A stretch of 64,000 nucleotides of DNA from Anaeromyxobacter terrae (lineage in GTDB: Bacteria; Myxococcota; Myxococcia; Myxococcales; Anaeromyxobacteraceae): NCBI RefSeq assembly GCF_022690685.1, contig NZ_JALCYY010000021.1, forward strand, positions 20,577 to 84,576, read 5' to 3'. Shown here piece by piece: positions 59,280-64,000 of this stretch (positions are counted from its first letter, which is position 1; every line of letters starts with the position of its first letter). The notes below the pieces were generated by a model. It made no database searches and was not told the DNA's origin. It was given only the letters and a program-made list of their open reading frames with translations. The position numbers were made by a program, and so were the translations under genes.

Positions 59280-60731
59280 CTAGACCCTCCCCGGCGGGAC
59301 CGCCGGTAGCCGAATGGTGAACTCGGCGCCACCGTCTGCGAGTGATTCCGCGTCGATCTCGCCCCCGTGGGCGTGCACGATGCCCTTCGACACGGCGAGC
59401 CCCAGCCCGGTCCCCGTGTCCTTCGTCGTGAAGAACGGCTCGAAGAGCTTCGCGCGCGCGTCGCGCGAGAGCCCGGGGCCCGTGTCGCGCACGACCACGC
59501 GCGCACCGTCGGGCGCGCCTTCCACGCGCACCTCGACGCGCCCCGCCTCGCCCGCCGCCTCCGCTGCGTTCTTCACGAGGTTCAGCACCACCTGCCGCAG
59601 CTTCTGCGGGTGGCCCTGCACCTCGCCCGCCCCCGTGACGATCACCCTCACGCCGAGCTCCTCGAGGAGCCTCGTCTCTCGGAGCCGCGCGATGGCGTCG
59701 TCGCACAGTGCCCGGAGATCGACCGGCTCGGGCTCGCTGGCGAGCGGCCGCGACAGATCGAGCAAGCCGTCGACGATGAGCTTGGCGCGGAGCGTCTCGT
59801 CCTCGATCACCTTGAGGTCCTCCGCCGCGGCGCCGTCGGCCTTCCGCCGGAGCAGCCGCGCGTAGCCGAGGATCACCGCGAGCGGGTTGTTGATCTCGTG
59901 GGCGACCCCGGCCGCGAGACGGCCGATGCCTGCGAGCTTCTCGCTCTGCACGAGCTTCTCCTGGTGATCCTTCAGCGCGACCGTCATCGCGTTGAACTGG
60001 CGCGCGAGCGCCCCGAACTCGTCGGGCGCGTCCGTGTCGAAGCGCGTGTCGAGGTCACCGCGCGCCAGGCGAGCGGCGCCGGCCTGGAGCCTCGCGACCG
60101 GGCGCGCGACGGAGCGGAGCACGTACGCGCCGACGACGACGGCGAGCAGCGGCGCGAAGAGCACGAAGAACACGGTCCAGCGGTACGCCGACGTCTGCAG
60201 CGCGGCGACCTCGCGCTGGAAGTCGCCGATGGACGCCTCGAAGCGATCCACGAGCCGGTCGGCGCGATCCTGGATGAGGGTGACGACCGCCTGCGCGCGC
60301 CCGTGCTCGGACTGGACGTCCGCCACGTCGTGCCGGAGGACGGCAGGGACGATCTGGCCCCGAAAGATCCGATCGAGGTCGCCGGTCGCGCGCTCGATGT
60401 CGGCGACCCACGCGCGCTCGTCCGCGCGAAGCGCGTGCTTCCGCACGCGCGCGGTGAGCGTGGTGACGTGGCGCTCGGCGTCCGTGTAGAGCGGCAGGTG
60501 GCTGTCGTTGCCGAGGATGATCGTGTGGGCCTGGTGCGCGTACTGGTCCCGCACCGCGCTCGCGAGCTCCAGCGCGACGCGCACGCCCTCCTCGTGATCC
60601 TTCATCTGCAGGAGACCGTCGTGGATCTGCCGGACGTGCGCGAGCGTGAGGTACGACGCCACGGCGAAGGTCGAGACGAGCAACGTGAAGGCGATGAAGA
60701 GCCGCTTGGCGGTGCCGAAGGTGGTCCGCAT
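59280..60731 (-). CDS. Membrane sensor histidine kinase of the NtrC-type system
   Basis: About 483 residues. Transmembrane helix 1 (LFIAFTLLVSTFAVASYLTL), periplasmic four-helix-type sensor (~40-180), helix 2 (WTVFFVLFAPLLAVVVGAYVL), HAMP, then HisKA with GVAHEINNPLAV (phospho-His) and HATPase_c (NLVKNAAEAA, DTGPGL, FEPFFTTKDTGTGLGL). No Shine-Dalgarno is clear. ATG 60731 is chosen; GTG 60764 would add 11 residues. It phosphorylates the response regulator encoded immediately downstream, whose start abuts this stop. Confidence 0.9.
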   Translation of the reverse strand: MRTTFGTAKRLFIAFTLLVSTFAVASYLTLAHVRQIHDGLLQMKDHEEGVRVALELASAVRDQYAHQAHTIILGNDSHLPLYTDAERHVTTLTARVRKHALRADERAWVADIERATGDLDRIFRGQIVPAVLRHDVADVQSEHGRAQAVVTLIQDRADRLVDRFEASIGDFQREVAALQTSAYRWTVFFVLFAPLLAVVVGAYVLRSVARPVARLQAGAARLARGDLDTRFDTDAPDEFGALARQFNAMTVALKDHQEKLVQSEKLAGIGRLAAGVAHEINNPLAVILGYARLLRRKADGAAAEDLKVIEDETLRAKLIVDGLLDLSRPLASEPEPVDLRALCDDAIARLRETRLLEELGVRVIVTGAGEVQGHPQKLRQVVLNLVKNAAEAAGEAGRVEVRVEGAPDGARVVVRDTGPGLSRDARAKLFEPFFTTKDTGTGLGLAVSKGIVHAHGGEIDAESLADGGAEFTIRLPAVPPGRV

Positions 60732-60812
60732 CTGATCGAACCCGTTTAGCAACGCGCGCGCCACCGGCTGACGGCTGATTTCCGGTCACTTCCCGCACGT
60801 CGCCGCGCTGGC

Positions 60813-60829
60813 GTGACCCGCGCCGTCAC
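60813..60829. promoter_or_regulatory. Dyad GTGAC-N7-GTCAC, candidate activator site
   Basis: GTGAC (60813-60817) and GTCAC (60825-60829) in the 300-bp region between kinase and efflux gene, about 170 bp upstream of the -24 box. Its half-sites match those of the dyad at 56542-56558. A degenerate third copy, GTGATCC...GGGTTAC, is at 60887-60903. Candidate binding sites of the NtrC-type regulator. Confidence 0.5.
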
Positions 60830-60995
60830 ACCGATCGCGAGGGCAGTCCGCCCCGCGAGCGCCGCTGGGTGAACGTCTGGGCGGGCGTGATCCCCCGGGT
60901 TACGGTGTGGCATTGCGAGCCGGGCCGATCCGCGTTGCTGCGCCTCCAGCCGGCTCTCGAGGCCGACATTCCGCGGCTCCGCGCGAAATTCGGCG

Positions 60996-61012
60996 TGGCA
61001 CGCCGGGTGCTA
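60996..61012 (+). promoter_or_regulatory. Sigma-54-type promoter for the Cus-like efflux operon
   Basis: TGGCACG-N4-GTGCT, with GG at 60997-60998 and GC at 61009-61010 spaced by 10 bp, nearly ideal. The predicted start lies only a few bases before ATG 61028, and the AAAGGGGG that looks like an SD would be at the very 5' end or upstream of the transcript. This raises doubt about the start codon rather than the promoter. Confidence 0.7.
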
Positions 61013-61027
61013 AAGGGGGCAGCGACC

Positions 61028-62500
61028 ATGCAACCACACGATCCAGCTCCGATCGACGGACGCCGACGACTTCTCGTGCGATCGATCGCCGCCCTGCTCC
61101 TCCTCGCGCCGCAGGCGCGGGCGAACGCCCAGGCCGACGCGAGCGCAGGCCTGGCGCTCCCGAGCGACCCGGTGCTCGCGGCCCTCATCGAACAGAGCCT
61201 CGCCGCCCGGCCCGAGCTCCGCCAGGCGAATGCCGCCGTCCGGGCGGAGCGAGAGCGCATCCCCCAGGCCGGCGCGCTGCCGGATCCCGTGCTGACCCTC
61301 GGGATCCAGAACGACGGCTTCAAGGAGATCATGGTCGGGAAGATGGAGACGAGCTTCTACCAGGTGATGGTGAGCCAGGGCCTACCCTGGCCCGGGAAGC
61401 GCGGCCTGCGCACCGACGTCGCGCGCCTCGCCGCCGACGAGGCCGGCGCCTCGCTCAACCGCGCCCGCCTGACCACGGAGGCGGACGTCCGGCGCGCCTA
61501 CCTCGACCTCCTGCTCACGCGGGATCGGCTCGACCTGCTCGCGCGCCTCGAGCGGATCTGGATCACCTCCGCCGGGTTCGCGCGATCGCGCTACGAGTCG
61601 GGGGATGGCGTCCAGTCCGACGTGCTCCGCGCCCAGCTCGAGCAGAACCGGCTGCGCCAGCGGCGCTGGGGGCTCGAGGCGCAGGAGCGGACGACCCTCC
61701 AGACCCTGAACCGGCTGCGCGGGAAGCCCGTCGACGAGCCGATCTCCACCTCGACGAGCGTGCGCGATCTCACGCTCCCGGAGCTCCCCGCTGCCGACGC
61801 CGCGCTCGCGGACGCGCTCGCGCGCAGCCCGGAGCTGGCGCAGGCGCGGCTCGGCGCGGCGCGGGCGGAGAAGTCCGTCGCCCTCGCGCGGCGGGAGCGA
61901 TTTCCCGACCTGAGCGTGAACGCCGGCGTCATGCCGCGCGGACAGCTCGAGCCGATGTGGCAGGCGGGAATCTCGGTCGGCCTCCCGGTGTGGTCCTACC
62001 GGAAGCAGAACCGGGCGGTCGCCGAGAGCGAGGCCCGGGCCGAGGCCGGCGTGAGCGCCGCCCAGGCGATCGAGCAGGTCCTCCGGCTGCGCGTCGCCGA
62101 GCGCCGAGCCGCCTATACGGCGGTCGCGGACACGGCTCGCCTCTTCCGCGAGGGCCTGCTCGTCCAGTCCCAAGCGACCGCGGACAGCACGCTCGCGCAG
62201 TACCGCGTAGGCAAGGTCACGTTCGCGTCCGTGCTCGAGGCGAACGCTGGCTACATCGCGGACGAGGACGGGTTCCTCGCGGCCGTGGCGGACGCGCAGC
62301 GGATCGCGATCAGCGAGGCGGAGCTGAGCCTCGATCCGGTCGGCGTCGCGGGGGCCGGCGGCGCCATCGCCGCGGGCGGCATGCCCGGGGCGGGCGCCGC
62401 GGGCGGCGGTGGTGCCGGGATGGCGAGCGCGGCGGCGGCGCCGGCGGCGGCACCGGCCGCGGCGGCCACGGCCTCCGCTTCGATGACCTCTGGGATGTGA
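61028..62500 (+). CDS. Outer-membrane efflux channel of a Cus-like heavy-metal pump
   Basis: 490 residues from ATG 61028; a GTG at 61076 begins a typical signal peptide (VRSIAALLLLAPQARANA) and gives 474. TolC-type fold with two repeats (LEQSLAARPELRQANAAVRAERERIPQAGALPDPVLTL; LADALARSPELAQARLGAARAEKSVALARRERFPDLSVNAG). The C-terminus is a ~50-residue Ala/Gly/Pro/Met-rich tail. The adaptor gene follows at 14 bp, and its Cus-type metal-binding domains identify the operon as a metal exporter. Confidence 0.88.
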   Translation: MQPHDPAPIDGRRRLLVRSIAALLLLAPQARANAQADASAGLALPSDPVLAALIEQSLAARPELRQANAAVRAERERIPQAGALPDPVLTLGIQNDGFKEIMVGKMETSFYQVMVSQGLPWPGKRGLRTDVARLAADEAGASLNRARLTTEADVRRAYLDLLLTRDRLDLLARLERIWITSAGFARSRYESGDGVQSDVLRAQLEQNRLRQRRWGLEAQERTTLQTLNRLRGKPVDEPISTSTSVRDLTLPELPAADAALADALARSPELAQARLGAARAEKSVALARRERFPDLSVNAGVMPRGQLEPMWQAGISVGLPVWSYRKQNRAVAESEARAEAGVSAAQAIEQVLRLRVAERRAAYTAVADTARLFREGLLVQSQATADSTLAQYRVGKVTFASVLEANAGYIADEDGFLAAVADAQRIAISEAELSLDPVGVAGAGGAIAAGGMPGAGAAGGGGAGMASAAAAPAAAPAAAATASASMTSGM

Positions 62501-62514
62501 GACACGGAGAACCG

Positions 62515-64000
62515 ATGAACACCGAGAACGGCAACATGAGCTCTCCCCGCCGCACCTTCGGCATCCCGGCGCTCGTGCTCGCGGTCGTCGCGACCGCGAT
62601 GCTCGCCGGCGGCGCCGGCTACTTCGTGGCGACGCGAGGGGCTGGCGATGGGCATCCGCGCGACGGCGCCACCGCGGAGACCAAGGAGCAGTGGCAGTGC
62701 CCGATGCACCCGAGCATCGTCCAGGACCATCCGGGCGACTGCCCGATCTGCGGGATGAAGCTCGTGAAGGTCGAGGCGGCGGGAGCGGGTGCGGCGCCAA
62801 AGAGCGCCTCCCCCGCCGCGCAGAAGGACCAGAAGGAGCGGTGGCAGTGCCCGATGCACCCGAGCATCGTCCAGGACCACCCGGGCGACTGTCCGATCTG
62901 CGGCATGAAGCTCGTGAAGGTCGAGGGGACCGGCGGCGCCGGCGGCGAGGCCGGGGCGCCCGCGCCCGAAGGGCTCTCCGAGGTCACGATCGACGCCTCG
63001 CGCCAGCAGCTCATCGGGCTCAAGGTGGCGCACGCCGAGCTCGGCGCCGTCGGCGGCTCGTGGCGCACGAGCGGCCGGGTCTCGGTCGACGAGACGCGCG
63101 TGCACCACGTGAACGTGAAGTTCTCCGGCTTCATGGAGCGCGTGTACGCGGACTTCATCGGACGCTCCGTGAAGGCGGGGGAGCCGCTGTTCTCGATCTA
63201 CAGCCCCGAGCTCCTCTCGGCGCAGCAGGAGTTCGTCCTCGCGCTCGAGACGCGGAAGCGGCTCGCCGCGTCGGGCGGCATGAGCGCGGACGGCGACGCC
63301 CTCGTCGCGGCCGCGCGCCGGAAGCTCGAGCTGTGGGACGTGCCGCGCTCGGAGCTCGCCCGCATCGAGCGCACCGGCGAGGCGTCGCGCACCATCACGT
63401 TCTACTCGCCGGCGACGGGCGTCCTCACGAAGAAGGACGTCGTCCCGGGGATGCGGGTGAACGCCGGGGACATGCCGTTCGAGATCATCGACCTCTCCCG
63501 CGTGTGGGTGCTGGCGGACGCGTACGAGTCCGACCTCGGCCACGTGAAGGTCGGCACGCCGGCGACGCTCTCGCTGAAGGCGTACCCGAACCACCCCTTC
63601 ACCGGGCGAGTGGCGTTCATCGATCCGCTCCTCGACGCCAAGACCCGCACGGCGAAGGTGCGCGTCGAGGTGCCGAACCCCAGGGGCGAGCTCAAGCCGG
63701 AGATGTTCGGTGAGGTGGTGTTCCAGGGGAAGAGCCGCGAGGGCGTGCGCATCCCCGCGGACGCCGTCATTCACTCCGGGACGAAGAGCGTCGTGTTCGT
63801 CGCGCGCGGGGATGGGAAGTTCCAGCCGCGCGAGGTGCAGCTCGGCGACGGCGACGCCGCCTTCGTCGAGGTGCGCTCCGGGCTTCAGGCCGGCGAGGGC
63901 GTCGTGACCCGCGCGAACTTCCTCGTCGACTCGGAGTCCCGCCTACGCGCGTCGCTCGCGGCGCTCGCGTCGCCCGACGCGGCCGCGCCCGCGAGCGCCG
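62515..64000 (+). CDS. CusB-like RND adaptor with two heavy-metal-binding domains (partial)
   Basis: About 495 residues before the window ends. N-terminal helix (GIPALVLAVVATAMLAGGAGYF), then two nearly identical heavy-metal-binding domains (WQCPMHPSIVQDHPGDCPICGMKLVKV, 50-residue period), then the adaptor: lipoyl/hairpin (RVYADFIGRSVKAGEPLFSIYSPELLSAQQEF), beta-barrel and membrane-proximal parts. The CPMHP...CPICGM motif binds soft metals. ATG 62515 follows GGAG. The frame is open at 64000, so the C-terminus and the RND pump gene lie beyond the window. Confidence 0.9.
   Translation, partial: MNTENGNMSSPRRTFGIPALVLAVVATAMLAGGAGYFVATRGAGDGHPRDGATAETKEQWQCPMHPSIVQDHPGDCPICGMKLVKVEAAGAGAAPKSASPAAQKDQKERWQCPMHPSIVQDHPGDCPICGMKLVKVEGTGGAGGEAGAPAPEGLSEVTIDASRQQLIGLKVAHAELGAVGGSWRTSGRVSVDETRVHHVNVKFSGFMERVYADFIGRSVKAGEPLFSIYSPELLSAQQEFVLALETRKRLAASGGMSADGDALVAAARRKLELWDVPRSELARIERTGEASRTITFYSPATGVLTKKDVVPGMRVNAGDMPFEIIDLSRVWVLADAYESDLGHVKVGTPATLSLKAYPNHPFTGRVAFIDPLLDAKTRTAKVRVEVPNPRGELKPEMFGEVVFQGKSREGVRIPADAVIHSGTKSVVFVARGDGKFQPREVQLGDGDAAFVEVRSGLQAGEGVVTRANFLVDSESRLRASLAALASPDAAAPASA
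62691..62990. repeat. Tandem 150-bp duplication of the metal-binding domain
   Basis: The segments starting at 62691 and 62841 (both GTGGCAGTGC...) are nearly identical for about 80 bp, with scattered silent differences and one offset of exactly 150 bp. This reads as recent in-frame duplication. Confidence 0.85.

Overview
The window is a very GC-rich (roughly 70% or more) bacterial chromosome segment with tightly packed genes. Strong G/C bias at third codon positions, frequent ATGA/GTGA start-stop overlaps, sigma-54 regulators, a giant multihaem cytochrome and a large envelope-stress repertoire suggest a deltaproteobacterium/myxobacterium, most like Anaeromyxobacter. That placement is inferred from gene content only. 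I saw no rRNA or tRNA gene, CRISPR array, insertion sequence or prophage.

Region 1 (1-8.8 kb) is sulfur assimilation: a siroheme synthase and siroheme sulfite/nitrite reductase, then a six-gene operon (threonine-synthase-like PLP enzyme, ThiS/MoaD-like carrier ending in Gly-Gly, ThiF/MoeB-rhodanese activator, two cysteine synthase paralogues, JAMM protease). This is the protein-thiocarboxylate route for making sulfur amino acids, and it is preceded by what reads as a SAM-II riboswitch. Region 2 (9-12.4 kb) has a DUF3014 protein, a guanidine-III riboswitch in front of an SMR exporter, and a B12-binding radical SAM enzyme. Region 3 (12.4-24.4 kb) is one minus-strand operon for extracellular electron transfer: an NHL/PKD surface protein, a pentahaem cytochrome, a ~1,814-residue cytochrome with 14 candidate haem sites, ResB and CcsA haem-ligation proteins and a lipoprotein.

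Region 4 (24.7-34.4 kb) is mixed accessory content: methyltransferase, M24 peptidase, YciI, GNAT, a DUF4062-STAND-TPR protein (possible defence or signalling), a double cupin, a protein with an unusual HExxxH motif and a knottin-like Cys-rich lipoprotein. Region 5 (34.5-41.2 kb) is a TetR-controlled tripartite RND efflux operon with a perfect 19-bp palindromic operator.

Region 6 (41.2-51.3 kb) is an envelope redox-stress island with two ECF sigma/anti-sigma sets, periplasmic MsrB-MsrA, a YedY-type molybdoenzyme with a cytochrome b partner, an FAD disulfide oxidoreductase and a DUF417/RclC-like protein. GTAAC(C/G)-N15/16-CGTA promoters lie divergently between the NrsF-type sigma operon and msrBA, and also before yedY and a small secreted protein. 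This predicts a SigF-like regulon resembling known hypochlorite-response systems.

Region 7 (51.4-64 kb) carries a universal stress protein, an XylR-like sigma-54 activator facing a YceI/hemerythrin/LigB-type operon, then a copper-type module: a cupredoxin, a small secreted protein, an NtrC-type response regulator with its kinase, and a Cus-like efflux operon running off the right edge. Sigma-54-type -24/-12 elements precede the YceI, cupredoxin and efflux operons, and similar GTGAC...GTCAC dyads lie upstream of the last two, suggesting one metal regulon.
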